Positions 52,910 through 60,771 of a stretch of 60,771 nt of DNA are shown one piece after another. Both the position numbers and the translations under genes were made by a program. How positions within the stretch are numbered: the first letter of the stretch is position 1; every line of letters begins with the position of its first letter. Location: assembly GCA_002354335.1 (NCBI GenBank), contig DELI01000034.1:1-60771 (forward strand). The letters run 5' to 3'. A model generated the notes under the pieces. That model did not search any database and was not told the origin of the DNA. It saw only the letters and a list, made by a program, of their open reading frames with translations. Origin of the DNA: Sphingobacterium sp. UBA2700 (GTDB lineage: Bacteria > Bacteroidota > Bacteroidia > Sphingobacteriales > Sphingobacteriaceae).

Positions 52910-53935
52910 TTACGCGGTTGGTTTGTCTATTTCCTTTCCGAAGTTATAGCTAGCAAATCGTCCGGAGTCTTTCGGATTCACAAGATCAGTTTCCTTGTCA
53001 CCCCAAGGCCATCCACCAAATTCAGTGACTTGGTACTCGCGGAATGCATCTTGCAATTCTTGCTGCGTATTCATTACAAAAGGACCATACGCTGCTACCG
53101 GCTCATTAATCGGCTCGCCTTCTAAGATTAAGAATTGCGCTCTGCTATCGCCATTTTTAATGATGATTTCCTCGCCACCGTCTAAATCTGCTAAGTGGTT
53201 GCTCTTCATTTTATAGCTATCCACTTCGATAATGCCAGCGCCATCGTAGAATAATACAAACCTATTCATCGTGCTGGATACTGCCGGAAGTACAAATTCA
53301 GTATTCGGATCCATGTCCACTAATGCAACGCCTACATGGTTCTTAGGATCTGCCGCCCAAGAATGGGTCAACGCTCCACTATCTTTTGTTCCGGCATATT
53401 CTCCCAAAATAACCTTAACAGTTACTTTCTTTCCATCGCCTTGTTCAACCACAGCGGTTGGAATCTTCTCAGCCCAAAGCATTTTATAATTCGGATCGGT
53501 CAATTTGTTTTTACCCGGTAGGTTCAACCAAATCTGAAATAAGCGCAAAGGGTTTGGTTTATCTTCATGAATCAATGGGAACATCTCTGCGTGAAGCACG
53601 CCCGAGCCTGCACTCATCAACTGCACGTCTCCTTGTCCATAGCGACCCTTCGATCCTTTTGAGTCAAAGTGGTCGGCATAGCCTTCCGGAATAATGGTAA
53701 TAATCTCAAATCCTCTGTGCGGGTGGTGCGGGAACCCAGGGATAGTCTCCCCATGATACATGCGCCACTCGTTTTTATTATCAAAGTCACTTCCAATATT
53801 ACGACCGGCTAAGGAAACCTTAGGTCCGAACTTTCCATTGCCCTCCGGGTATTTATCAAAGTGATAAGCACCCATAATATATGGATCGCGTATTGGTAAT
53901 CTGCCTTCGATTTTGCTAATATTCTTTACTTTCAT
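52910..53935 (-). CDS. pirin-family protein
   Basis: A 341-residue bicupin. The metal ligands of the N-terminal cupin are visible as H71-P-H73 and H115-A-E117, matching the His-x-His and His-x-Glu of human pirin and E. coli YhhW. It may act as a quercetin dioxygenase or as a redox-linked regulator; both are reported for the family. The protein is longer than typical bacterial pirins (about 230-300 residues), with extra sequence at the C-terminus. A strong AAAAAAGGAGAA ribosome-binding site precedes the ATG, and two tandem inverted repeats lie upstream of the promoter. Confidence 0.92.
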   Translation of the reverse strand: MKVKNISKIEGRLPIRDPYIMGAYHFDKYPEGNGKFGPKVSLAGRNIGSDFDNKNEWRMYHGETIPGFPHHPHRGFEIITIIPEGYADHFDSKGSKGRYGQGDVQLMSAGSGVLHAEMFPLIHEDKPNPLRLFQIWLNLPGKNKLTDPNYKMLWAEKIPTAVVEQGDGKKVTVKVILGEYAGTKDSGALTHSWAADPKNHVGVALVDMDPNTEFVLPAVSSTMNRFVLFYDGAGIIEVDSYKMKSNHLADLDGGEEIIIKNGDSRAQFLILEGEPINEPVAAYGPFVMNTQQELQDAFREYQVTEFGGWPWGDKETDLVNPKDSGRFASYNFGKEIDKPTA

Positions 53936-53964
53936 GATATTCTCCTTTTTTCTAATGTACTGTA

Positions 53965-53972
53965 CAAATCTA
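53965..53972 (-). promoter_or_regulatory. -7 box of the pirin gene
   Basis: TAGATTTG on the minus strand (TAnnTTTG), 29 bases before the start codon. No -33 element at the usual spacing is seen. Confidence 0.5.
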
Positions 53973-54000
53973 ACGCCATCGCAGGTCGAAATGGCATGGA

Positions 54001-54034
54001 GTTACCCTTCGGTAACTAGTTAACTGATGGTAAC
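54001..54034. promoter_or_regulatory. tandem inverted-repeat operator candidate upstream of the pirin gene
   Basis: Two consecutive sites, GTTACC-CTTC-GGTAAC (54001-54016) and GTTAAC-TGAT-GGTAAC (54019-54034), start-to-start distance 18 bp. They lie 28 bases upstream of the pirin -7 box in a 300-base gap between divergent genes. The rest of the gap (54035-54235) holds no other structure I can support. Confidence 0.55.
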
Positions 54035-54235
54035 CACTGCCTTTGCGAACTGTGGAAGGCACCTGTTCTATTTAACTCATTGGCGGTTCGACAATAACTA
54101 TTGCCATTATGACAGCTTCCTTTGTCCTACTTTATAAAAAAACTAAATACCGTCAGTTTTGTTTAATAAGAAACATAGATAATGAAGCGTGTATACTAGC
54201 CTTCCTTTTCGGGAAGTAGTGAAAGGAAAACAATT

Positions 54236-54421
54236 ATGGAAGAGAACAAAGAATATAACGAAAACGAACCATTGCAGGAGCAGAAAGTGCCTGAGGTGGT
54301 AAAAGAGGAAAAAGATGATGCACCTGCCGGACGCAATATTTGGCGATCCATTATCATTGCTATTATCATTATGGCAATTGTATATTTTATCTATGTACAG
54401 ATGCGCGATGGTGCCTGGTAG
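54236..54421 (+). CDS. small single-pass membrane protein
   Basis: A 61-residue protein: an acidic, glutamate-rich N-terminal half (1-33) and one hydrophobic helix (about 36-55, RSIIIAIIIMAIVYFIYVQM) with a short C-terminal tail. The topology is probably N-in. A GAAAGGAAAAC ribosome-binding stretch precedes the ATG. It lies alone between the pirin and oxidoreductase genes. I know of no function. Composition and the clear start context make it a likely real gene. Confidence 0.72.
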   Translation: MEENKEYNENEPLQEQKVPEVVKEEKDDAPAGRNIWRSIIIAIIIMAIVYFIYVQMRDGAW

Positions 54422-54564
54422 AATAAAATAAACAGAACTTTCATCGGGATGGCTTGATATTCAGTACATTTGATTATATTTAATCAAGCCTACAATAACA
54501 ATATGAACATAGTGCAGCGATAATAACCGAATCCTGCGCTTTTATGAACTTAAACCATTACCCG

Positions 54565-55953
54565 ATGAAAGATAATTTTTCAAGAAGGCAATTTATTGCG
54601 GCTTCCAGTCTATTGCTAGGTGCTGCCGCACTTCCGGCATCCGCTGCAGCGAACACTCAGGATTTACTGAATACTTGGCATCCCAATTCTAGAGGCGCAA
54701 AGTTACGCGTCGCATTGATTGGAACCGGATCTAGAGGCGCAGGGATGTGGGGCCGAGACCTTCAGCGAAATTATTCCAATGAACTCAATTTTGTAGGCTT
54801 ATGTGATAAGAATAAAGGCCGACTTGCCTTTGCCAAGCAGTATATTGGCATAGATTGCCCAACTTACACGGACTTTGAGAAAATGATGAAGGAAAGTAAG
54901 CCCGACTTACTTATTGTCTGTACCATGGATTCGACGCATCATGATTTTATCATTCGTGGGATGGAATTGGGCGCCAATGTTCTGACCGAAAAACCAATGA
55001 CCACCGATGAGAAGAAGGTGCAAGCTATTATTGATGCCGAAAAGCGTACGGGAAAGCAATGTCGCGTTACATTCAATTATCGCTACTCGCCACATCGAGC
55101 AAAGATTTGGGAATTATTGCAGGCAGGGGAGATTGGCGAACTCACTTCCGTGGATTTTCATTGGTATCTCGATACCTCGCATGGAGCGGATTATTTCAGA
55201 CGTTGGCATCGCAAAACCGAAAATAGCGGATCGCTGTGGGTACATAAGGCCACGCACCATTTTGACTTACTGAACTGGTGGATCGAGAGCGACCCAGAAA
55301 CTGTATTCGCATCCGGATCCTTAGATTTCTACGGCAAGAACGGAAAATTCCGGGCAGATAACTGCCGCGAATGTCCGCATACCAGCAATTGCGACTTCTA
55401 TTGGGATGTGACCAAAAATAAATATTACAAAGACTTGTATGTAGATAATGAGCAATACGACGGCTACAAGCGTGACGGATGTGTCTTCAAAGAAGATATC
55501 AATATCAACGATAAAATGGCAGCCACCATCAAATACAAAAATGGGGTTCAGGTATCTTATTCGCTCACCAGCTATTCCCCTTACGAAGGCTATAGGATCG
55601 CGTTCAACGGGACGAAAGGTCGTATAGATGCCTGGATCGAGGAGTCCAATAAATCCAATAATGCCGACTACGATGAAATAGTACTCTGTAAGAACTTTGG
55701 CAAGCGACAATATATCCGTATTCCACATGGTACCTCAGGACATGGTGGCGGTGATAAACTGCTGCAAGATCAGGTCTTCCTTCCGAATGTTCCCGACCCA
55801 TTGAAGCAATCGGCAGGGGCGAGGGATGGCGCATTATCTTGTCTGATCGGAATCGCCGCGAGAAAAAGCATCGAAACAAAGGGCGTAGTAGCAATCAGTG
55901 AACTCACCGATATTGTCTTACAAGCCAAAAAGCCCTATCAACGAATGGTTTAA
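54565..55953 (+). CDS. Tat-exported Gfo/Idh/MocA-family oxidoreductase
   Basis: A 462-residue NAD(P)-dependent oxidoreductase. The twin-arginine signal SRRQFIAASSLLLGAAALP is at residues 6-24, followed by the Rossmann motif ALIGTGSRGAGMWG and the family's EKPMTT around the catalytic lysine. A C-x2-C-x5-C cluster (CRECPHTSNC) in the middle is not part of the standard fold and could bind a metal. Export of such enzymes is common in Bacteroidota glycan metabolism. The frame also has an ATG at 54544, but the Tat signal is closer to normal length from 54565. Substrate unknown. Confidence 0.9.
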   Translation: MKDNFSRRQFIAASSLLLGAAALPASAAANTQDLLNTWHPNSRGAKLRVALIGTGSRGAGMWGRDLQRNYSNELNFVGLCDKNKGRLAFAKQYIGIDCPTYTDFEKMMKESKPDLLIVCTMDSTHHDFIIRGMELGANVLTEKPMTTDEKKVQAIIDAEKRTGKQCRVTFNYRYSPHRAKIWELLQAGEIGELTSVDFHWYLDTSHGADYFRRWHRKTENSGSLWVHKATHHFDLLNWWIESDPETVFASGSLDFYGKNGKFRADNCRECPHTSNCDFYWDVTKNKYYKDLYVDNEQYDGYKRDGCVFKEDININDKMAATIKYKNGVQVSYSLTSYSPYEGYRIAFNGTKGRIDAWIEESNKSNNADYDEIVLCKNFGKRQYIRIPHGTSGHGGGDKLLQDQVFLPNVPDPLKQSAGARDGALSCLIGIAARKSIETKGVVAISELTDIVLQAKKPYQRMV

Positions 55954-56016
55954 TTAGTATAGTTTATTAACTACAAAATAAACCAATCAATTCAAAAGTA
56001 ATGCTTATCATTTTGT

Positions 56017-56083
56017 ATTGCTTGAAATAACCTTACTATTGTTAATCCCTTTAAGGGAAATCGACAAGGTTATCTCAAGCAAT
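56017..56083 (+). promoter_or_regulatory. structured leader upstream of the lipoprotein gene
   Basis: An 18-base inverted repeat with one mismatch (ATTGCTTGAAATAACCTT at 56017-56034, complement at 56066-56083) encloses a second hairpin CCCTT-T-AAGGG (56047-56057). The outer stem ends 7 bases before the ATG at 56091. There is no T-run after it, so it is more likely an mRNA leader structure than a terminator for the oxidoreductase gene. Confidence 0.5.
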
Positions 56084-56090
56084 TCTACTT

Positions 56091-56522
56091 ATGAATAAGA
56101 TTCTCGCCGCGTTTTTTATATTCAGTCTGCAATTTATTTCTTGTAAAAAAGAAGAGCCTATTATTCCTGTGAAGACCTCCAATATTACGGGTACTTGGAA
56201 GTTGAGCCATTCTTATTTGATCATCGATAAGGATACCCTTACACAAATTGACGAAAATGAAAATCGAATCACCTTTCGCGCAAGCGAATTGTATAGCTTG
56301 TCTGGCTATGAAGATGTGATCGTCGATGGGCAGGAAGTACGGAAGATGGTGACAAAAAAAGGTACCTACAAATTTTTAGAGGGTTTGTCATTATTCGAGC
56401 TCAAAGAATTTGACGGAACAACCTTCACCTTCTCCTGTGTAGAATCGACTGGAAGCTCATTCGTTATCAAACTTCAAGAGGAGGGAATGGCAGTTCAATT
56501 CCATTTCTTGAAAGAAAGCTAA
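56091..56522 (+). CDS. lipoprotein, lipocalin-like
   Basis: A 143-residue lipoprotein (lipobox ending at about C18, QFISC). The mature part starts with ITGTWKLSHSYLIID and continues with beta strands (TFRASELYSLSGY, KKGTYKFLEG, TFTFSCVES, FVIKLQEEG), the pattern of the small lipocalin-like domain proteins common in Bacteroidota. Ligand unknown. It is convergent with the methyltransferase gene, 4 bases apart. Confidence 0.82.
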   Translation: MNKILAAFFIFSLQFISCKKEEPIIPVKTSNITGTWKLSHSYLIIDKDTLTQIDENENRITFRASELYSLSGYEDVIVDGQEVRKMVTKKGTYKFLEGLSLFELKEFDGTTFTFSCVESTGSSFVIKLQEEGMAVQFHFLKES

Positions 56523-56526
56523 CAGT

Positions 56527-57294
56527 TTAGCTTTTTACAGCATACATTAAGATCCGTTTGAATGGATATATAGCAGGGAATCGTTTGAAATGATCCTCAA
56601 TACGTGCAAGGAACGTCTGTCTTAATAGCTCTTGTCCTTTATCGTCCAGTCTTTCCATATAAGGAATTAATGTCGATCCAGATATAAAATCATACAAATC
56701 TTTTGCGTTGTCTGCAATAATCGGGTAGGTGCGAACGCTAATATTGATATCGCTTAATCCATTCTCAAAGAGTATCTGCGCGTATTCATCTATGCTAAGA
56801 AGCGGCGATTCTCTTCTGAAACCGTCTAATTCTTTTTGGAAGGGTTCTTCCTGAACTAGTTTATCCAGTAATATATTTAAGGTATTGTCTTTCTGCAAGG
56901 GCATCTGCACCGCCAACTGCCCGTCTTTATTCAGCTTAGAAATCAAGGCAGGAAACAACTTTTCATGATCGTCGACCCATTGTAATGCTGCATTACTAAA
57001 GATCAAATCCCAACGGCTTTCATCAGCGAGAAAAGATGCTATATCTTGTTGTTTAAAGCTTAATCTATCATTCGATAATTCCTTCGCTTCAGAAAGCATT
57101 TCCGAAGATGAATCAATCCCTAAAAAACTGGTCTGCTTAAACTTCTGAGATAGTAAAAAGGTTTGTTCGCCGGTCCCGCATCCTAAATCTACCGCCTTTG
57201 ACTGATGATCATCTATGAGCATGGCCGACAGATCATAAAACGGCTTATATCGAATTTCTTTATACTGATTGTAAACTTCCGGATTCCAAGGCAT
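56527..57294 (-). CDS. SAM-dependent methyltransferase, trans-aconitate methyltransferase-like
   Basis: A 255-residue class I methyltransferase. The SAM motif I is AVDLGCGTGEQTF (about 32-44), motif II is FLGIDSSSEML, and DLIFSNAALQWVDDH is the family's post-II region; this WNP..Y N-terminus (MPWNPEVYNQY) with LQWVDDH resembles trans-aconitate 2-methyltransferase. The ATG at 57294 matches that N-terminus, though the frame is open to 57348. Divergent from the AraC regulator gene with 76 bases between. Confidence 0.9.
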   Translation of the reverse strand: MPWNPEVYNQYKEIRYKPFYDLSAMLIDDHQSKAVDLGCGTGEQTFLLSQKFKQTSFLGIDSSSEMLSEAKELSNDRLSFKQQDIASFLADESRWDLIFSNAALQWVDDHEKLFPALISKLNKDGQLAVQMPLQKDNTLNILLDKLVQEEPFQKELDGFRRESPLLSIDEYAQILFENGLSDINISVRTYPIIADNAKDLYDFISGSTLIPYMERLDDKGQELLRQTFLARIEDHFKRFPAIYPFKRILMYAVKS

Positions 57295-57370
57295 AATAAA
57301 TTTTTCTTTAATTCGAGCTAAAGACGTGCCATGATTTAAATAAAACACACATATATCCTACTTTTAAGCT

Positions 57371-58180
57371 ATGATCAACAAGGCAATTGCTGTAAAAGAT
57401 AAAACGGACCCTGCAAAATTAATTAAAGTAGCGCTCTTCGATCAAAAGAAGCGTATTACGAAGCCACACAAGCATAATGGTTACCTGGAGTTCGTGCTAT
57501 TGGAGCAGACGCAGGGAAAACATTATATCGATGGTCAGGAAATCCAAATTAAGGCGCCCTGTTTATTGATTATCCGTAAAGACAATGTACACCATTGGGA
57601 ACTCAACGAACCGGTTCAAGGTTATGTTCTCTTGTTGAAGCGTGAATTTGTGGACGAGTCCTTGGATTTAGAAATCCGACGCCTCATCGATGAATTAGCG
57701 GGATTAAATACCATTAATTTTACAGACGTTTCTACGCTACATTCGCTGTTTTCCTTACTATCGGCAGAAGAGCATCGAACAGTACAGGAAGCATTGCTAA
57801 AGGCAATCCTGGCGAAATCTGTGCAGCAAGCAGGAGCAGGAAAAACTTTAAAAATTAAATCGAAAAACTTGTTTCTACAGTTGACGCAGGTGTTGAACAA
57901 AGAAAAGCAGATATTGAACAATGTTGCATATTATGCAAACCTGTTACATACCAGCCCGCAAAATCTGAATGCTGCTTGTCAGAGACATGCAGATAAATCC
58001 GCTTCAGAGGTTTTGTCTGGTTATATCATTTCGGAAGCGAAGAGATTGCTTTTCTATACGAACAAAACCGTAGCGGAAGTAGCCTTTCAACTCGGCTTTG
58101 CCGATCAATCCAATTTCTCTAAATACTTCAAACGAGCCGTAGGACTCACCCCACAAAACTATCGCGAGTCGACAGCTTAA
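57371..58180 (+). CDS. AraC-family transcriptional regulator
   Basis: A 269-residue regulator with an N-terminal cupin sensor (about 20-100: KPHKHNGYLEFVLLEQTQG, ending in DNVHHWEL) and two C-terminal helix-turn-helix units (about 180-266), the second with VAEVAFQLGFADQSNFSKYF and the closing VGLTPQNYRES. The ligand is not evident. Possible targets are the divergent methyltransferase gene and the convergent TonB receptor gene, whose stop codon it shares 4 bases with. Confidence 0.92.
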   Translation: MINKAIAVKDKTDPAKLIKVALFDQKKRITKPHKHNGYLEFVLLEQTQGKHYIDGQEIQIKAPCLLIIRKDNVHHWELNEPVQGYVLLLKREFVDESLDLEIRRLIDELAGLNTINFTDVSTLHSLFSLLSAEEHRTVQEALLKAILAKSVQQAGAGKTLKIKSKNLFLQLTQVLNKEKQILNNVAYYANLLHTSPQNLNAACQRHADKSASEVLSGYIISEAKRLLFYTNKTVAEVAFQLGFADQSNFSKYFKRAVGLTPQNYRESTA

Positions 58181-60621
58181 AATTCCTTTTCGCCGAATTC
58201 GCTTTTCGGTAGTTTAAGCACCTGATTCAGGCGTTGTAGATTGATGTTCAGGTTTAATAAGAACACATTCTTCTCGTAGATATAATTTGTTGTGGTATAA
58301 AAATCAGGTGCAGAGGTCGTAATTCGTTGCTCATTAACGCCCCAATTCCCCAATTCGATAAATTGCCATTGCAATTGTGCAGTCATCGCGCCTTTCCAGA
58401 AGGATTTACTCAGGTTAAAGTTGGGCGTAAGAAAGCGCGAGTCCATCCCTTGGACGGTAGGTCTTTCTGATAAATAATTCACTTGCAGCCCTGTACTCCA
58501 GCTTTTTGGAAGGCTAGCCTGCAAGCCTGCGTTGATGCTATAAACCCAATCTTGATTGCTGCGAACATGATCGTAATCCAAAACCTTTCCTGAGATTTTA
58601 TAATTATAGAGATTGATGCCTCCATTTATTTGCAGCCATTGGAATAGCTTGCCTTCGCCACCAAGCTCAACACCAATGCGGTTCGCATAATCTGCATTGG
58701 TGAATACGCGATGCAAGATGGTATCCGCATAGACCGAATTTACCCGTTGAATAGGGTTTTTACTATGTTGAAAATAGGCATTCATAAACAAAGAACCTTT
58801 GTTCAGTTTTTTTACCAAGCCGGTCTCCGCTTGGCTAATGAATTCTGGCAGGAGCTCCGGATCGCCCTGTTCCAAAGTCTCCGAGTGTTCACGCTCGGGG
58901 ATCGGGTTTAGCTCAAAGTTGTTATTTCTCTGCACACGACGCGATGCCGCCATCTTCCAGGACCAACCCTCGCCCAAGTCACGCATCAAATTAATCGAAG
59001 GGTATAGCTGATGAATCGAGTAGGGGAAAGACTGCTGTGTATGTAGCAAGGTCAAATCTCTTTGATAGTACTCATAGCGCAGACCCAAGGAAAGGCTGAG
59101 CTTATCGAACTTCTGATCATATTGTGAATAGACAGCATGCACCGTATTGGTCGCTTGCATCTTTCCGGAAAAGTCAGGTATCAAGCTCAGATCCTTCTCA
59201 TTTCGCTCTGCAGCAAAATATTCAAAATTTCCATCCTGCTCATCTCTTCGGAGTTGATAACCACTATTGATCTTCGCATCGCCGATGCTCCATTGGTGAT
59301 TGGCTGATAGACGAAGACCTTTCAATGGGTTTGTGTACTTGTTGTAGGTACGCTGTATGGTATCGATTTGATTTTCAATATTGCTATTCTTGGTGGAACC
59401 ATAGATGTCTGCATATTCATAAATTGCACCGAGTTGAAGGCTATGTGCGGTATTGATTTTCCAGGTATATGCCAGATCTAACAAATAGAATTTACCCTGT
59501 TTGTTTTGTAAGTTAGGATTGAAATAGTCTAACGTCGATATGGTTTCGCCTGTCGAACGAATAATGCTTCGATTGTTATAATGTATATCAGCAATGCGGT
59601 CTTGAAATCTACGCGACGCTAATACGCCTAGGCTAAGCTGATGCTGCTCGTTTAGATCATAGTTTGCATTCAAGCGCAATCCATAATTGTACTTATCAAA
59701 ACTTCGCTCTCCTTTGGAAGGAAAAAAGGTCTGTTTATCAGCAATAATCGTATTGACATCGCCCTCTCTGAATCCTGCATTATCATTGCGCAGATAGTTT
59801 ACCGAAGCGCTAAGGTCTAATTTCTCTTTTCTATATTGAAACGCGATATCAGCTCCATAACGTTGTTGCTTTTTAAGATTGTCGTAATCGTCGATACTCG
59901 GTAATCCTGCTTGCAAATTCATTACCCACGCAAAGCCTGATGCAGCGGATTTCTTCGTTTTTATATTGATAATACCGCCTTTACCGTCTGGATCGTATTG
60001 GGCCGAGGGACTACTGATATATTCCACTTCACTGACATCATTTGCCGCTATCTGCGTCAGAATGGTAGCAGGATCAACAAGCGAAGGCTTGCCATTCACT
60101 AAAATTAGCATACCGGAATTTCCACGAACAGAAATATTTCCAGCAGCATCGACTGTCGCAGCAGGAAGGTTTTTTACGATGTCTAGCGCTGTTCCACCTA
60201 CCGCATTCTTGTATTGACTTGCTTGATAAACCTGTCGGTCTGCGCTATGTTTCTGTGCTGCCGTTTGACCCTGTATATGCACAGTTTCCAAAGTTTCACT
60301 CTCAGCAGATAATAGAATAGGGTTAAGGTTTATCTGATTTTGAATGCTGAGATCAATTGCTAATTGCCTTTGCTTATAGCCCAATGATTTGATCTGCAGA
60401 AAATAATGCTGCGCCTTTAAATTGGAAAACACAAAGCTTCCGTTCGCGTCCGATATTTGTCCTTCGACAATCTCATTCTTGCCATCTATCACAGCAATAC
60501 TGACGTATGATAGTGGCTCTTTTGACAAAGAGTCTTGAATAATTCCGCTTAGCTTTTTATTTTGAGCATGGGCAATAGTCGAAAGCAAGAATAGGCTAAA
60601 TAGCAGTAATGTTTTTTGCAC
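58177..60621 (-). CDS. TonB-dependent receptor-like outer membrane protein
   Basis: An 814-residue protein: signal peptide (1-19, ends IAHAQ), carboxypeptidase-regulatory-like domain (about 23-100, LSGIIQDSLSKEPLSYVSIA), a plug domain (about 130-220, containing NAVGGTALDIVKNLPAATVD, ISVRGNSGMLILVNGKPSL) and an outer membrane beta-barrel of the OMP_b-brl_3 type. A good TonB box is not obvious. It has no SusD partner. A TATTTTTG -7 box (minus strand, 60640-60647) lies 18 bases before the start codon. Ligand unknown; peptides, siderophores or sugars are all possible. Confidence 0.92.
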   Translation of the reverse strand: MQKTLLLFSLFLLSTIAHAQNKKLSGIIQDSLSKEPLSYVSIAVIDGKNEIVEGQISDANGSFVFSNLKAQHYFLQIKSLGYKQRQLAIDLSIQNQINLNPILLSAESETLETVHIQGQTAAQKHSADRQVYQASQYKNAVGGTALDIVKNLPAATVDAAGNISVRGNSGMLILVNGKPSLVDPATILTQIAANDVSEVEYISSPSAQYDPDGKGGIINIKTKKSAASGFAWVMNLQAGLPSIDDYDNLKKQQRYGADIAFQYRKEKLDLSASVNYLRNDNAGFREGDVNTIIADKQTFFPSKGERSFDKYNYGLRLNANYDLNEQHQLSLGVLASRRFQDRIADIHYNNRSIIRSTGETISTLDYFNPNLQNKQGKFYLLDLAYTWKINTAHSLQLGAIYEYADIYGSTKNSNIENQIDTIQRTYNKYTNPLKGLRLSANHQWSIGDAKINSGYQLRRDEQDGNFEYFAAERNEKDLSLIPDFSGKMQATNTVHAVYSQYDQKFDKLSLSLGLRYEYYQRDLTLLHTQQSFPYSIHQLYPSINLMRDLGEGWSWKMAASRRVQRNNNFELNPIPEREHSETLEQGDPELLPEFISQAETGLVKKLNKGSLFMNAYFQHSKNPIQRVNSVYADTILHRVFTNADYANRIGVELGGEGKLFQWLQINGGINLYNYKISGKVLDYDHVRSNQDWVYSINAGLQASLPKSWSTGLQVNYLSERPTVQGMDSRFLTPNFNLSKSFWKGAMTAQLQWQFIELGNWGVNEQRITTSAPDFYTTTNYIYEKNVFLLNLNINLQRLNQVLKLPKSEFGEKEF

Positions 60622-60639
60622 AGGATTAAGTCTTTTCTA

Positions 60640-60647
60640 CAAAAATA
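60640..60647 (-). promoter_or_regulatory. -7 box of the TonB-dependent receptor gene
   Basis: TATTTTTG on the minus strand matches TAnnTTTG. No TTG at the expected -33 position, so the promoter may depend on an activator. Confidence 0.5.
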
Positions 60648-60717
60648 GAAAAGTATAACTGCGCAGTATAGGGAATTTTAGAATGTACTATTTTATTTTC
60701 AAATAAACCGATATTTG

Positions 60718-60771
60718 TAGTAGTTAGTATTTAGTAGTTAGTATTTAGACCTATGTCTGTCCCTGAATAGT
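60718..60771. repeat. interspersed composite repeat, copy 4 (cut by the window end)
   Basis: Tandem TAGTAGTTAGTATTTAG units followed by AGACCTATG, the same left edge as copies 2 and 3. After this the sequence departs from the GGTGGGA core (TCTGTCCCTGAATAGT), and the window stops. Confidence 0.65.

Noticed and set aside
55321..55728. A 135-codon open frame with hydrophobic stretches opposite the oxidoreductase gene
   Set aside because: Antisense to a clear Gfo/Idh/MocA enzyme; the hydrophobicity is a by-product of the reverse reading.
1..60771. tRNA and rRNA genes, insertion sequences, integrases, toxin-antitoxin or restriction genes
   Set aside because: I looked for the characteristic motifs and protein signatures and found none; a tRNAscan and ISfinder search would settle small or decayed cases.

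Overview
The window reads as a chromosome segment of a Bacteroidota bacterium, most likely Sphingobacteriaceae (Sphingobacterium or a close relative). The evidence is a SusC/SusD pair, several TonB-dependent or beta-barrel outer membrane proteins, a DUF3822-rsmD-coaD cluster, a 'head GIN' DUF2807 protein, Crp/Fnr and AraC regulators of Bacteroidota type, and promoters of the class TTG-N19/20-TAnnTTTG that Bacteroidota sigma-A uses. No rRNA, tRNA, insertion sequence, prophage or CRISPR array was seen. Most genes look like ordinary core chromosome; none is clearly broken.

Layout. 1-2.4 kb: two tandem-domain universal stress proteins and a small unknown protein on the minus strand. 2.6-4.6 kb: an ECF sigma factor followed by an unusual protein that combines an inner-membrane segment with an outer-membrane-type barrel. 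4.6-8.6 kb: HAD phosphatase, proline dehydrogenase, S4 RNA-binding protein, aroB and a ThuA-like protein. 9.0-14.0 kb: a SusC/SusD nutrient importer without linked hydrolases. 14.5-19.8 kb: a D-Ala-D-Ala carboxypeptidase and a four-gene cluster (MFS, Fe-S protein, TIM-barrel isomerase, unknown). 19.8-25.2 kb: three tandem POT peptide transporters. 25.3-36 kb: housekeeping genes (polyprenol-phosphate mannosyltransferase, ruvB, DPP4 peptidase, RecD-like helicase, rsmD, coaD, dbpA). 36-41 kb: DUF2807 adhesin-like protein, a Crp-type regulator and a TolC-HlyD-permease export operon. 41-46 kb: acetyltransferase, M48 protease, alpha/beta hydrolase and a membrane protein. 46-52.8 kb: a complete TetR-TolC-HlyD-ATPase-ATPase-permease-permease efflux operon, organised like a split CecR/YbhGFSR system. 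52.9-60.6 kb: pirin, a small membrane protein, a Tat-exported oxidoreductase, a lipoprotein, a methyltransferase, an AraC regulator and a TonB-dependent receptor.

The least expected content lies between genes. Three intergenic loci (about 1080-1174, 36087-36186 and, on the minus strand, 45846-45942) share one RNA-like module: a conserved 5' block containing TAGGTTAATAATTGGTT followed by an intrinsic terminator whose stem sequence differs in each copy while the CCCC loop stays constant. This pattern of compensatory change suggests a small-RNA family with a C-rich terminator loop. Separately, a composite interspersed repeat (tandem TAGTAGTTAG units, a GACCTA(G/T)GGTGGGA core and large palindromes) occurs at four places. 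Likely operators were found for the TetR efflux regulator (the same near-palindrome at two places), upstream of the DUF2807 gene (two ATTGCAAT sites 21 bp apart) and upstream of the pirin gene (tandem GTTAmC-N4-GGTAAC). Several genes have a -7 box only 3-4 bases before the start codon, implying leaderless mRNAs.
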